Below, piece after piece: positions 1 through 8,567 of a DNA stretch of 64,000 bases. Below the pieces are notes generated by a model. The model had not been told where the DNA came from and ran no database searches. It saw nothing but the letters and a program-made list of their open reading frames with translations. How positions within the stretch are numbered: the first letter of the stretch is position 1; each line of letters starts with the position of its first letter. The stretch spans positions 1 to 64,000 of the forward strand of contig NZ_JFKC01000013.1 in NCBI RefSeq assembly GCF_002115805.1, written 5' to 3'. A program made the translations under genes and the position numbers. The stretch comes from Marivita geojedonensis. GTDB lineage: Bacteria; Pseudomonadota; Alphaproteobacteria; Rhodobacterales; Rhodobacteraceae.

Positions 1-541
1 CATCATAGATTGTGCCGCCTTCAGCGAACTCGAGCTCAGGCCGAAAACCGAAAAAAGTGGTCAGACTTGCCTGTGGATCGAGATCCAAAACCAATACTCG
101 GTAGCCTCGCAAGGCATACCGTTGTGCAAGATGTATCGTTGCTGTCGTTTTTGACGATCCGCCTTTGAAATTGACGACAGATATCACCTGGAGACGATCG
201 CCCTCACGTCGACCAGGACGGTAACTTTCTGCGTTCTTTCCAGTGCGCCCCAGAATATCGCGCAACTTATCAATCTCTTGGGCTGTGTAGAACCGGTGTC
301 CGCGGTTGTCTGTATGCACTTCCGGGAAGCTGCCGTCCTTGTGCCGGTTGCGCAGGTTAGATGTGCTCACGCGCAAGAGGCTGGCAACCTCGGTAGAACT
401 GAAACGGCGCAGGGACTTTCGTTCTTCGGGCTCGAAAGCGATCTTCATCTGGCGATCCAAAGACTCAGCCAGATTGTCGGCAAATGCTCCGATGTCGGAA
501 GAGCCTATGCCTTGCGCGTATCCAACGTTACGATCATCCAT
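1..541 (-). CDS. repA: Plasmid partitioning protein RepA (ParA family), partial
   Basis: This is the first gene of a repABC-type replicon, an ATPase that partitions the plasmid and autorepresses the operon. The 3' part runs off the left edge. From the ATG at 541 (an in-frame TGA lies 14 codons upstream) about 180 codons are visible. Residues about 45-95 form a MerR-like DNA-binding region containing SSTEVASLLRVSTSNLRNRHKDG. A deviant ParA Walker A follows at about residues 123-132 (NFKGGSSKTT), then LVLDLDPQASLTTFFG. The N-terminal helix-turn-helix plus a Walker A reading KGGSSKTT is typical of RepA from alphaproteobacterial repABC plasmids. repB and repC would lie further left. I am confident of the family; the repABC assignment is an inference from this one gene. 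Confidence 0.9.
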   Translation of the reverse strand, partial: MDDRNVGYAQGIGSSDIGAFADNLAESLDRQMKIAFEPEERKSLRRFSSTEVASLLRVSTSNLRNRHKDGSFPEVHTDNRGHRFYTAQEIDKLRDILGRTGKNAESYRPGRREGDRLQVISVVNFKGGSSKTTATIHLAQRYALRGYRVLVLDLDPQASLTTFFGFRPELEFAEGGTIYD

Positions 542-582
542 ATCTTGCCGCCCACTCTCGGCCTCTGTTGAGGCTCTTGGTC

Positions 583-627
583 ATTCTGACGGTGTACAGC
601 GTATCTGACGCGTTTTGCCGTCAGAAT
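583..627. promoter_or_regulatory. Inverted repeat upstream of repA (candidate operator)
   Basis: ATTCTGACGG at 583-592 is perfectly complemented by CCGTCAGAAT at 618-627. A third TCTGACG copy sits between them at 604-610. The repeat is about 42 bp upstream of the repA ATG on the minus strand, where RepA or RepB autoregulation would act. The repeat is seen directly; its role is inferred. Confidence 0.55.
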
Positions 628-682
628 GGGAATGCCACGATCCAGTGAGTCCGGCAAGAAGAATCTAGATGTAGTGTGAAAG

Positions 683-691
683 TTATCCACA
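683..691 (+). promoter_or_regulatory. Perfect DnaA box
   Basis: TTATCCACA matches the DnaA-box consensus exactly. It lies 142 bp upstream of the repA start in the rep control region. One isolated box is suggestive, not proof, of DnaA involvement. Confidence 0.55.
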
Positions 692-883
692 GCACCAATA
701 AGTTCAGTCGCATCAGGATAGCCGCAAACGTTTGATTTTATTGCATTAAGTCGACGCGATCGCGCTTCAAGCTGCCAATCCGAATTGTTTGGATGGTTTC
801 AGCTAAACCCATGCAACCAATGGCACAATTGACCTTCTGGCGGCGTCTGGAGCGATAGATTCAGTTGGATGAGTCCCTGCTAG

Positions 884-1792
884 TTATAGTCGGGAGTGAG
901 CCGATTCTGATGAAATTAGACCAAGTCGCTCCGCTCGTTCGAGCAACATCTTGACCGAAGACGGCTGCCAGCTGGCACGACCTCGAGGGGTGCGTTCGCG
1001 CATAGCTTCCAGCCGGTCGCAGATCGCTTGCAATGTGATTTCGGGGTCAGCTCCTTTGATGGCCGCCACGATAGCGGGCAGGCGATCGCCGGTTTCGCGG
1101 CGACCAGCTCGGGCTAGGACCTCGGCGGGTAGAAACCCGTCGCGCACATACGCCTTCACGGCGCGGAGCAGGCGGCTTTGGGTCCAATGGCGATCTGGCG
1201 GCAGCCGGCCATTGACAATCCGCAGGACGTCTTCCCAAGCCATATCGGGGCGCAGGCGGCGCACATGCGGCACCCAATCCTGCGCTGTCTCGTTCAGTCG
1301 CTCCATGTAGCCGTCCTGTCGCGCCAGCCGCACCTTGCGCAGCGCGGCAGGGTCCTTGGCGCGAAGCCCTGGGTTGCCGCCTACGCGCCCTTTGGCGCGC
1401 GCCGAGGCAAGCCCGGCCTTGGTACGCTCACGGATCAGGGCACGTTCGAACTCGGCCGCAGCGCCCAGAACTTGCAGCGTGAATTTGCCCTGCGGGGATG
1501 AGGTGTCGATGGGGTCCTGCAGGGAGCGGAAGAAGGCGCCCTTGGCCTCCAAACGCTCAATCACCTCGAGAAGGTGCGATAAAGACCGCGCAAGCCGGTC
1601 AATCCGTACGACAACCAACGTGTCGCCGCTCTGGACACGTTCGAGCACCCGCGCAAGCACCGGACGCGCGCGATTGCCGCCGGAGGCGTGCTCTTCGAAG
1701 ATTTCGGCGCATCCCGCAGACTGAAGAGCCTCAGACTGGGGCAGGGGGGTCTGATCCTCAGTGGAAACTCGGGCGTAGCCTATCAAAGGCAT
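884..1792 (-). CDS. Serine recombinase / resolvase family protein
   Basis: This site-specific recombinase would cut and rejoin DNA through a 5'-phosphoserine, most likely to resolve plasmid multimers or cointegrates. The 302-residue protein has the N-terminal catalytic domain, with R8 and the nucleophile S10 in YARVSTEDQ, and the arginine cluster IDRLARS at residues 64-70. A long helix follows at about 105-135 (LGAAAEFERALIRERTKAGL). Tn3-type resolvases are about 185 residues, so the C-terminal portion (about 150-302) is longer than usual and probably carries an extended DNA-binding region. The gene neighbours repA and has a palindromic site just upstream (1829-1847). It could also be a DNA invertase or a transposon remnant, but no transposase is nearby. 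Confidence 0.9.
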   Translation of the reverse strand: MPLIGYARVSTEDQTPLPQSEALQSAGCAEIFEEHASGGNRARPVLARVLERVQSGDTLVVVRIDRLARSLSHLLEVIERLEAKGAFFRSLQDPIDTSSPQGKFTLQVLGAAAEFERALIRERTKAGLASARAKGRVGGNPGLRAKDPAALRKVRLARQDGYMERLNETAQDWVPHVRRLRPDMAWEDVLRIVNGRLPPDRHWTQSRLLRAVKAYVRDGFLPAEVLARAGRRETGDRLPAIVAAIKGADPEITLQAICDRLEAMRERTPRGRASWQPSSVKMLLERAERLGLISSESAHSRL

Positions 1793-1828
1793 GAAACCGG
1801 CCTGTTTGCAATTTAAGATATCGCTACT

Positions 1829-1847
1829 AAACGACCGTTTGTAAACG
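1829..1847. promoter_or_regulatory. Alternating half-site palindrome (candidate res site / operator)
   Basis: The 19 bp AAACGACCGTTTGTAAACG hold three alternating half-sites, AAACG / CGTTT / AAACG, with a strict 7-bp period. They make two overlapping palindromes with 2-bp centres. The site is 37-55 bp upstream of the resolvase start codon. It is flanked by a weaker outer repeat, TTGCA at 1806-1810 and TGCAA at 1850-1854. This suits a resolvase binding site, though an operator for another repressor is possible. Confidence 0.45.
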
Positions 1848-2018
1848 AATGCAAGTAGGTGCTCTCTCGTCGCGCTCGTCCAAAAACCCTTGGTTTCCTT
1901 GCGCTGAGCGCGATCTGAGCGGTTTCACCGGCAGTCGCGCGTGCGTATTAAATAAAGAGCGAAGGCAACCGCCACAAAATCACTTGGGTATTGTGCAAAA
2001 GAACAGTATTTTGCACAT

Positions 2019-3101
2019 ATGAAGACCCAAGCATCGGCTTTGAATGATAATTTCAATGACCCCCTCATCACCATCGAGGAGGATGAAGAGGCCCGCGAAC
2101 AAGATCTCTGGTTTCTGCCGGGACCATTCGAAAAAGAACCAGATGATTTGCCTCCCGGGCCGCGTGCAGAACCGCCGGACACGGCCGTCATCGAAGACTG
2201 GGCAAAGGCAGAAAGCGTTCACGCTGCGCGACTGGCACGCGTGGCTGGACGCCTGGGTGCTCTGGATGACCGGCTGCTGCGTGGCCCGGAAGGCTGGCGG
2301 CATCGCCTCGCTCTTATCGAGGCAGCGGACCTTAGCTGGTTCGCAGGGGATCGGGTGAGTTCTGATCGACTGGCGCTCTGGATATCGATGCGGCTGTCAG
2401 GTGCACAGGATGACCCCAATGCCCTAGCAAGAGTTGGATGGGCTGTTCGGCGCCTGACAGGTGGTCCCGGACCGAAGGCTGACTTGGCCGCCTTCCTGGA
2501 TCGCCGCGATCCCGAGAACATTGAAGGCAGCGCTGAGCGTTTCGAAGATCGCGCGGGCGGATGGTTGGACGTAATGGCCTCAGCAGCCGAACTCCACCCA
2601 ATCACGCGGGCTTGCATGGGTTTTCATCTCTGGAGCCTGGCCGGCCTCGGGGGGCATGGTGACCAGATCGAAGCTGCCGTCACCGCGTCCAGGGTCGCGG
2701 CCTGCGACGGAAGAGGCGCCGTCTTCGCGCCGCTGGCTATGGGCGGGGCAGGGGGGCTGCGTGGCTCGGGCACGCCTACCGAACGCTTGGCCCGCTGGTT
2801 GGATGGCATGAACAGCGCAATTCTGACGGCGATGCGAACACTTGACGATATTGAAGCGTGGACGGGTCGGGCAGAAAACGTCATGGCGCAATTGTCTGGC
2901 CGCACGCCGCTTGCCTTGCGAAGAACTTTCTCTCAGTGGCCCTTGGTCTCCGCCCCAATGGCTGAGGCGACGACTGGAGCCAGTCGCGCCGCCGTTCAGC
3001 GCAATCTGGCGTGGATGGAGGCGAGCGGTTTGATCTGCGAAGTGACAGGGCAGGGGCGGTATCGAATGTGGAAAGCTGACGGAGTATTGGGCTTCCATTA
3101 A
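2019..3101 (+). CDS. DUF1403-like protein
   Basis: A 360-residue soluble protein of unknown function. The N-terminal part is acidic and proline-rich, with a WFLPGPFEKEPDDLPPG stretch near residues 31-47. A central helical region contains WRHRLALIEAADLSWFAGDRVSSDRLALW and GWAVRRLTGGPG. The last 70 residues resemble a winged helix (SAPMAEATTGASRAAVQRNLAWMEASG). This pattern recalls the DUF1403 family known from rhizobial and roseobacter plasmids, recognised from memory of its conserved motifs. No signal peptide or membrane segment is visible. It stands alone downstream of the resolvase region, transcribed the opposite way from it. A role in transcription or plasmid maintenance is conceivable only from the helix-turn-helix-like end. 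Confidence 0.65.
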   Translation: MKTQASALNDNFNDPLITIEEDEEAREQDLWFLPGPFEKEPDDLPPGPRAEPPDTAVIEDWAKAESVHAARLARVAGRLGALDDRLLRGPEGWRHRLALIEAADLSWFAGDRVSSDRLALWISMRLSGAQDDPNALARVGWAVRRLTGGPGPKADLAAFLDRRDPENIEGSAERFEDRAGGWLDVMASAAELHPITRACMGFHLWSLAGLGGHGDQIEAAVTASRVAACDGRGAVFAPLAMGGAGGLRGSGTPTERLARWLDGMNSAILTAMRTLDDIEAWTGRAENVMAQLSGRTPLALRRTFSQWPLVSAPMAEATTGASRAAVQRNLAWMEASGLICEVTGQGRYRMWKADGVLGFH

Positions 3102-3404
3102 TGGATTGTGACGGCGACGGATGGTTTTCGATAGGTTGAAGCGTTTAGTGTGCAACTCATGTTCGTGTTTCGATCGGATGATTTCGCAGCGTTCCGCAGG
3201 TATTCCGGTGAGTTCGCCCGGATCCTAGAAAAGTTGCAATACCATGTATTCGCTTCGACGGGGTCTCTCAAACATACAATGCTTCCGAAAGCTCTGTCGC
3301 TTAGGCGAGACAACGCAATAGACACCATGCTGCAGCCCATACACTGGATCGTCTGGAGGAAGACTGGCACTGTCCGTGGCCCGGTTTTCGCGAATGGCCG
3401 TGCT
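3102..3404. other. Intergenic, no gene supported
   Basis: Open frames on both strands across these 303 bases (3150-3530 plus, 3098-3370 minus) have atypical composition, no recognisable domain and no good ribosome binding site. I see no RNA gene, repeat or clear terminator. Confidence 0.6.
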
Positions 3405-3845
3405 CTAATTCTTGTGAGGTTCGGATTCTGGAACTTGGAATTCCGTGCTGTTGATCACGATATCAGCGAGGCTGTAGCCGTCAAAAACGTCAAGCATCGC
3501 CGTGATGGCTCTGTCAAAGATGCGGGGTAGGCGGCATGAGTGCGTGATCAGGCATTGGTTGTCGGCGCGGAAGCATTCTACGAGCGCGAAATCTGGCTCG
3601 GTCGTTCGTATAACACTGCCTAGGTTGATTGTTTCTGCCGGCATCGCCAGTCGAAAGCCACCCGAACGTCCGCGCTGAGCCTCGAGGAACCCTTCGTGCG
3701 TGAGCGTCCGAATCACCTTTTTCAAATGTGGCGCGGAAATTCCGTAGACTGCCGCCGCCTCCTCGATGGTGACGTTGGTGCCTCCCTTGCTCGCCGCAAG
3801 GATTAGTACGCGCAAAGCGTAGTCAGAAAATTTGGTCAGTCGCAA
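3405..3845 (-). CDS. Rrf2 family transcriptional regulator (NsrR-like)
   Basis: A 146-residue regulator beginning MRLTKFSDYALRVLILAAS, the typical NsrR opening. The winged helix spans residues 1-80 (recognition region YGISAPHLKKVIRTLTHEGF), followed by the wing motif RGRSGGFRLA. Cys91, Cys98 and Cys104 (C-x6-C-x5-C) are placed like the Fe-S ligands of NsrR, which loses DNA binding when NO attacks its cluster. It is divergent from the nos unit, with an FNR-type box in the 172-bp gap, so it probably controls nos or its leader gene in response to NO. A second Rrf2 gene sits at 19062-19475, and which is the functional NsrR cannot be decided here. Confidence 0.88.
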   Translation of the reverse strand: MRLTKFSDYALRVLILAASKGGTNVTIEEAAAVYGISAPHLKKVIRTLTHEGFLEAQRGRSGGFRLAMPAETINLGSVIRTTEPDFALVECFRADNQCLITHSCRLPRIFDRAITAMLDVFDGYSLADIVINSTEFQVPESEPHKN

Positions 3846-3926
3846 GGCGACATCTCCTCGTGAGGCAAGTGTGCGTGGCCGGATTTGCCCGCTCCGGAAG
3901 ACTAACTCTCAAAAGGATCATCTTAT

Positions 3927-3940
3927 TTGATCTTAATCAA
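3927..3940. promoter_or_regulatory. Perfect FNR/NNR-type box upstream of the nos unit
   Basis: TTGATCTTAATCAA matches TTGAT-N4-ATCAA exactly. It is centred about 84 bp upstream of the 4018 start codon, a normal place for activation by an FNR, NnrR or DNR protein if the transcript starts about 40 bp downstream of its centre. Confidence 0.85.
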
Positions 3941-4017
3941 GGTGCCAGCTCGCGTGGGGTGCGACAAGCATTTCAGAAAAGGGTGATTTTCAATGACCCA
4001 AATATTGCGGCCTTGGA

Positions 4018-4443
4018 ATGTCTAGGACTGAACCAAATAAGATCCCGGTATGTCTTCGAAGCCTCTGCAAGGTTTTCTGCCGCGTTTTTGTGATCCTTGC
4101 CGTCATTGGACTGGTCATGGATATCGCCCGACCCGGTCGCGCCCATGCCGGTGAGAGCGCTTATGGGTTCGAAATCGTCATATGCTCCGGCGACGGGGCC
4201 AAAACGATAACGGTCGATCGAGAGGGCAATCCCATCGAAGCGCCTGGCAACGCCGTTTGCGATTGTGGCTGTGCCGCATGTCCATCTTCCGGTGTCGTTT
4301 GCCTGATACTCGAAGCTTCTGCCCAAGACCAACCGATGTCCCTTGCGGCCGCCGTCCCATGCACCTTGAAATCGACAAACCGCGCCCGTGAACGCGGGCG
4401 GTTGCCGGTCCCGCGCGGCCCCCCGACCGAGAAAGAAGCCTGA
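4018..4443 (+). CDS. DUF2946-like secreted Cys-rich protein, leader gene of the nos operon
   Basis: A 141-residue exported protein of unknown function. Residues about 20-45 form a hydrophobic segment ending in an Ala-His-Ala cleavage-like site (signal peptide or anchor). The mature part begins with FEIVICSGDGAKTITVDREG and continues with a cluster CDCGCAACP near residues 82-90. Both traits resemble DUF2946 proteins, which often travel with copper genes. The stop overlaps the nosR ATG by one base (TGATG), so it is translationally coupled to nosR. Copper handling for NosZ is a plausible inference from the Cys cluster and position, not demonstrated. Confidence 0.65.
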   Translation: MSRTEPNKIPVCLRSLCKVFCRVFVILAVIGLVMDIARPGRAHAGESAYGFEIVICSGDGAKTITVDREGNPIEAPGNAVCDCGCAACPSSGVVCLILEASAQDQPMSLAAAVPCTLKSTNRARERGRLPVPRGPPTEKEA

Positions 4444-6629
4444 TGTTCCTGTTCCGAAGCCTCCTTCGTATCCTGTTCCTGCTTGCCGCAATGGCCGCGC
4501 CCGCAGCCGCGCAGAGTCCGGTTCTCGGCCAGTTTCTCGGCGAAGTTTCCCCTTCCGAGCTTATCGAAGGCGCAGACGCCTTCGGCCCGATTCGTGACGA
4601 TCTGCCGGTCGTCCCCGTCCAGACCGGCGGCGAAACCGTGGGCTGGGCATTCGTCACGTCGGATTTTGTCGGCACGACCGGCTATTCCGGCAAACCCATC
4701 CACGTGATGGTCGCCATCGGACAGGATGCCGTGCTGCGCGCGGTCCGCCTGGTCAAGCATTCCGAACCCATCGTCCTGATCGGCATTCCCGAGGCCAAGG
4801 TGCAGGCACTGACCGCCTCATACGCCGGTCTGGACATCGCTGCCGAAGCGGCGGCCGGCGGTGTCGCGCATGATCTCAACATCATTTCCGGCGCGACGGT
4901 TACGATCATGGTCATCGACGACTCGGTCGTCCGGTCTTCGATCCGGGTGGCGCGCACCCTGGGTCTGGGTGGGCTCGCCCCCGAAACCGCGCCCGAGGGG
5001 CCTAAATACGCGATCAATGCCGAGGCAACCGCGGCAGGCGACTGGCAGACCCTGGTCGGGGACGGCACGATCCGGCGCCTGTCGCTGGATGTCGGACAGG
5101 TGAACCGCGCCTTTGAACAGGTTGAAGACCCGCGCGCGGCGGCGCGTCCCATTGCCGGGGCGGAAGACGACACGTTCATCGATCTCTATGCCACGCTTGT
5201 CTCGATACCCGGGATCACCGAATCGCTACTCGAACCGGCCGAGGGCCAGAACCTGCGCGACTGGCTGGCCGAGGGCGAGCACGCTCTGCTGGTCGCCGGT
5301 CGTGGGCAGTATTCCTTCAAGGGCTCGGGCTATGTCCGTGGCGGCATCTTCGACCGCATCCAGTTGATCCAGGGCGATATCTCGGTGCGCTTCCGCGACC
5401 GCGACCACCGCCGGGTGGGCGCCATCGTCACCGACGGGGTGCCGACCCTGTCCGAGATGGACCTGTTCCGAATTCCCGCCGACATCGGCTTCGATCCGAC
5501 CGGGCCATTCCGCCTGCAGCTTCTGGTCCAGCGCGATGTGGGCGCCATCGAGCGTGTCTATACCACCTTCGAGATGGGCTGGCAGCCGCCCGCCGCCTTC
5601 CTGCAGTCGATCACACCCGAACCCGCGCCCGCCGCAGCGATCGCGCCCGAGCCGGACGAGGCCAGCGCCAAGACGGCACTCTGGCAGCGCATCTGGCGTG
5701 ACAAGACGGTGGAAATCGCCGTTCTGGCGGTGATGCTCGCGGTTCTGACGGTCGTGTTCTTCTTCCAGGACCTCGTCACGCGCTCGGCCCGCGCCACGCT
5801 CTGGTTCCGCATGGGGTTTCTGACGGTTACGCTGGTTTTCCTCGGCTGGTATGCCAATGCGCAACTGTCTGTTGTGAACTTGATGGCGCTGGCCAATTCG
5901 CTGGCGACCGACTTCACATGGGAAGCGTTTCTGCTGGATCCTCTGACCTTCATCCTGTGGTTCTCAGTTGCTGCCGCACTGATCTTCTGGGGGCGCGGTG
6001 CCTATTGCGGCTGGCTCTGCCCATTTGGCGCGCTTCAGGAGCTCTCGAACCGAATGGCGAAAGTCTTTAAGGTGCCGCAATGGGAGCTGCCCTGGGGTCT
6101 TCATGAACGCCTGTGGGCGGTGAAGTACATGCTCTTTCTGGGGCTGTTCGGCGTCTCCCTCGCCTCCATCGAACAGGCCGAGCATCTGGCCGAGGTCGAG
6201 CCATTCAAGACCGCAATCGTGCTGAAGTTCGACCGCGCGTGGCCCTTCGTGCTCTATGCCAGCGTCCTGCTGTTCATCGGGCTCTTCGTCGAGCGGTTCT
6301 ACTGCCGCTATCTCTGCCCGCTGGGCGCAGCCCTCGCAATTCCGGCCAGGATCCGGATGTTCGACTGGCTCAAACGGTACCGCGAATGCGGCAATCCCTG
6401 CCAGACCTGCGCCAACGACTGCATGGTCCAGGCGATTCACCCGACCGGCGAGATCAACCCGAACGAGTGCCTGAACTGTCTGAACTGCCAGGTACTCTAC
6501 CGGTCGAAAACGAAATGCCCTGTCGTCCAGCGCCGCGAGAAACGCCGAGCGAACGCTTCGGCGAGCGCCGAGGCACTCGACAGGGTTCTGACCAATCACC
6601 CCAACAGAAAGGAGACTCAAAATGTCTGA
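4443..6629 (+). CDS. nosR: NosR, membrane flavoprotein required for N2O reductase activity
   Basis: NosR supports nos expression and supplies electrons to NosZ from the quinone pool. The 728 residues show the full architecture: a signal peptide (about 1-23), a periplasmic FMN-binding domain with the flavin-attachment motif SGATVT at about 149-154, a transmembrane region from about residue 420 on, and a cytoplasmic polyferredoxin end. The Cys motifs are [26 protein letters not shown], and two clusters in [12 protein letters not shown] and CLNCLNCQ. Length is normal for the family. The ATG overlaps the stop of the leader gene, and the end overlaps nosZ by 8 bp. Confidence is very high. Confidence 0.98.
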   Translation: MFLFRSLLRILFLLAAMAAPAAAQSPVLGQFLGEVSPSELIEGADAFGPIRDDLPVVPVQTGGETVGWAFVTSDFVGTTGYSGKPIHVMVAIGQDAVLRAVRLVKHSEPIVLIGIPEAKVQALTASYAGLDIAAEAAAGGVAHDLNIISGATVTIMVIDDSVVRSSIRVARTLGLGGLAPETAPEGPKYAINAEATAAGDWQTLVGDGTIRRLSLDVGQVNRAFEQVEDPRAAARPIAGAEDDTFIDLYATLVSIPGITESLLEPAEGQNLRDWLAEGEHALLVAGRGQYSFKGSGYVRGGIFDRIQLIQGDISVRFRDRDHRRVGAIVTDGVPTLSEMDLFRIPADIGFDPTGPFRLQLLVQRDVGAIERVYTTFEMGWQPPAAFLQSITPEPAPAAAIAPEPDEASAKTALWQRIWRDKTVEIAVLAVMLAVLTVVFFFQDLVTRSARATLWFRMGFLTVTLVFLGWYANAQLSVVNLMALANSLATDFTWEAFLLDPLTFILWFSVAAALIFWGRGAYCGWLCPFGALQELSNRMAKVFKVPQWELPWGLHERLWAVKYMLFLGLFGVSLASIEQAEHLAEVEPFKTAIVLKFDRAWPFVLYASVLLFIGLFVERFYCRYLCPLGAALAIPARIRMFDWLKRYRECGNPCQTCANDCMVQAIHPTGEINPNECLNCLNCQVLYRSKTKCPVVQRREKRRANASASAEALDRVLTNHPNRKETQNV

Positions 6630-8565
6630 CAAAATGGGGAAAAGCGGCATCAGCCGGCGCGGCCTTCTTGGCGCGACGGCTGGAGGGGCCGCACTCGGCA
6701 CGCTGGGCGTATCCGGCAGTGCCATGTTGGGCGGCGCAACGGGCGCGGCCTTCCTCGGATCGGCGACGCCGGCCCGGGCCGCAAGCGAGGCCGGCCATGT
6801 CGCGCCGGGCGAGCTGGACGAGTATTATGGCTTCTGGTCGTCTGGCCAGACCGGCGAGATGCGTATCCTCGGCGTTCCCTCGATGCGCGAACTGATGCGC
6901 GTGCCGGTGTTCAACATCTGCTCGGCCACCGGCTGGGGGATCACCAACGAGTCCAAGAAGATCCTGACTGAGGGTCTGACCCAGAAGACCAAGGACTACC
7001 TCGCCGCAAACGGCCTTGAATTCCCGCGCAATGGCGACTTGCACCACGTCCACATGTCCTTCACCGAGGGCAAGTACGACGGCCGCTTCCTGTTCATGAA
7101 CGACAAGGCCAACACGCGCGTCGCTCGGGTGCGCTGCGACGTGATGAAATGCGACAAGATCATCGAGATCCCGAATGCCAAGGGCATCCACGGTCTGCGC
7201 CCGCAGAAATGGCCGCGCACCAACTACGTCTTTGCCAACGGTGAGGATGAGGCGCCCATGGTCAACGACGGCATGATCCTCGATGATCCGTCGAAATACG
7301 TGAACTTCTACACCGCGATCAACGCCGACGACATGACCATCGCCTGGCAGGTGATGGTGACCGGCAACCTCGACAACACCGATGCGGACTATGACGGCAA
7401 GTACGCCTTCTCGACCTCCTACAACTCCGAGATGGGCATGAACCTCGCCGACATGACGGCGGCGGACATGGACCATGTCGTGGTCTACAACATTGCCGAG
7501 ATCGAAAAGGGCATCGAGGCCGGCGACTTTGTCGAACTGAACGGCGTCAAGGTCATCGACGGGCGCAAGGGATCGGAAAAGAACTACGTCCGCTACATCC
7601 CGATCCCGAACAATCCGCACGGCTGCAACATGGCGCCGGACCGGGTGCACCTGTGCATCGGTGGCAAGCTGTCGCCGACGGTCAGCGTGATCGACGTGCG
7701 CAAGCTGGACGCGGTGTTCTACGACGGCGCCGAGCCGCGCTCGGCAGTGGTGGCGGAACCGGAACTGGGTCTCGGTCCGCTTCACACCTGCTTCGACGGC
7801 CAGGGCAACGCCTTCACCACTCTGTTCCTCGACAGCCAGGTGGTGAAATGGAACATCGAGAAGGCGGTGCAGGCCTATGCCGGAGAAAGCGTCGATCCGA
7901 TCATCTCGAAGACCGACGTGCACTACCAGCCGGGCCACAACTCGACCGCTGAGGGCGAGACGCTCGATGCAGCGCCGAAATACTACATCTCGATGAACAA
8001 ATTCTCTAAGGACCGCTTCATCAACGTCGGCCCGCTCAAGCCCGAGAACGAACAGTTGTTTGTCATCGACGGCGACAACCTGACGCTCATTCACGACGGA
8101 CCGACCTTCGCCGAACCGCACGACTCGATCCTGGTGCACCGCTCCAAGGTCAATCCGCTGCATGCCTGGAACCGCGACGACCCGATGTGGGAAGACGCGC
8201 GCCAGCAGGCCGCGGCGGACGGCGTCGACCTAGACTGGGGCCATGACGAGATCATCCGCGACGGTAACAAGGTGCGGGTCTACATGTCCTCGGTCGCGCC
8301 GCAGTTCAGCCTCGAGAAGTTCACCGTCAAGCAGGGCGACGAAGTGACGGTCTATGTCACCAACATGGACGACATCGATGACCTGACCCACGGTTTCACC
8401 ATGGGCAACCACGGCGTCGCGATGGAGGTCGGGCCGCAGCAGACGGCTTCTGTGACCTTCACGGCGGCGCAGCCGGGCGTCTACTGGTACTATTGCCAGT
8501 GGTTCTGCCACGCGCTCCACATGGAGATGCGCGGCCGGATGTTCGTCGAACCGCAAGGCGCCTGA
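6622..8565 (+). CDS. nosZ: NosZ, nitrous oxide reductase (clade I, Tat-exported)
   Basis: The periplasmic copper enzyme reduces N2O to N2, the last step of denitrification. The 647-residue protein starts with a Tat signal (SRRGLLGA at residues 11-18), which marks clade I. The CuZ-domain His motif is present early ([10 protein letters not shown]). The C-terminal cupredoxin domain carries the CuA ligands C625, C629, H633 and M636 in [13 protein letters not shown] ribosome binding site AAGGAG lies at 6610-6615. It sits between nosR and nosD in the canonical order. All key residues are present, so an active enzyme is expected. Confidence 0.98.
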   Translation: MSDKMGKSGISRRGLLGATAGGAALGTLGVSGSAMLGGATGAAFLGSATPARAASEAGHVAPGELDEYYGFWSSGQTGEMRILGVPSMRELMRVPVFNICSATGWGITNESKKILTEGLTQKTKDYLAANGLEFPRNGDLHHVHMSFTEGKYDGRFLFMNDKANTRVARVRCDVMKCDKIIEIPNAKGIHGLRPQKWPRTNYVFANGEDEAPMVNDGMILDDPSKYVNFYTAINADDMTIAWQVMVTGNLDNTDADYDGKYAFSTSYNSEMGMNLADMTAADMDHVVVYNIAEIEKGIEAGDFVELNGVKVIDGRKGSEKNYVRYIPIPNNPHGCNMAPDRVHLCIGGKLSPTVSVIDVRKLDAVFYDGAEPRSAVVAEPELGLGPLHTCFDGQGNAFTTLFLDSQVVKWNIEKAVQAYAGESVDPIISKTDVHYQPGHNSTAEGETLDAAPKYYISMNKFSKDRFINVGPLKPENEQLFVIDGDNLTLIHDGPTFAEPHDSILVHRSKVNPLHAWNRDDPMWEDARQQAAADGVDLDWGHDEIIRDGNKVRVYMSSVAPQFSLEKFTVKQGDEVTVYVTNMDDIDDLTHGFTMGNHGVAMEVGPQQTASVTFTAAQPGVYWYYCQWFCHALHMEMRGRMFVEPQGA

Positions 8566-8567
8566 GC

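Larger units (their letters stand above)
542..883. other. Intergenic region upstream of repA
   Basis: No convincing gene lies in these 342 bases between repA and the resolvase. The region holds a 10-bp inverted repeat (583-592 with 618-627) close to the repA start and a perfect DnaA box (683-691). It is the likely promoter and control region of the rep operon. The stretch 700-883 shows no recognisable element. Confidence 0.6.

Noticed and set aside
3098-3530. Open frames 3150-3530 (plus) and 3098-3370 (minus)
   Set aside because: No domain, poor start signals, and the plus frame runs into the Rrf2 gene.
8493-8567. Longer N-terminus for NosD
   Set aside because: It lies inside the end of nosZ and would place 25 charged residues before a clean signal peptide starting at GTG 8568.
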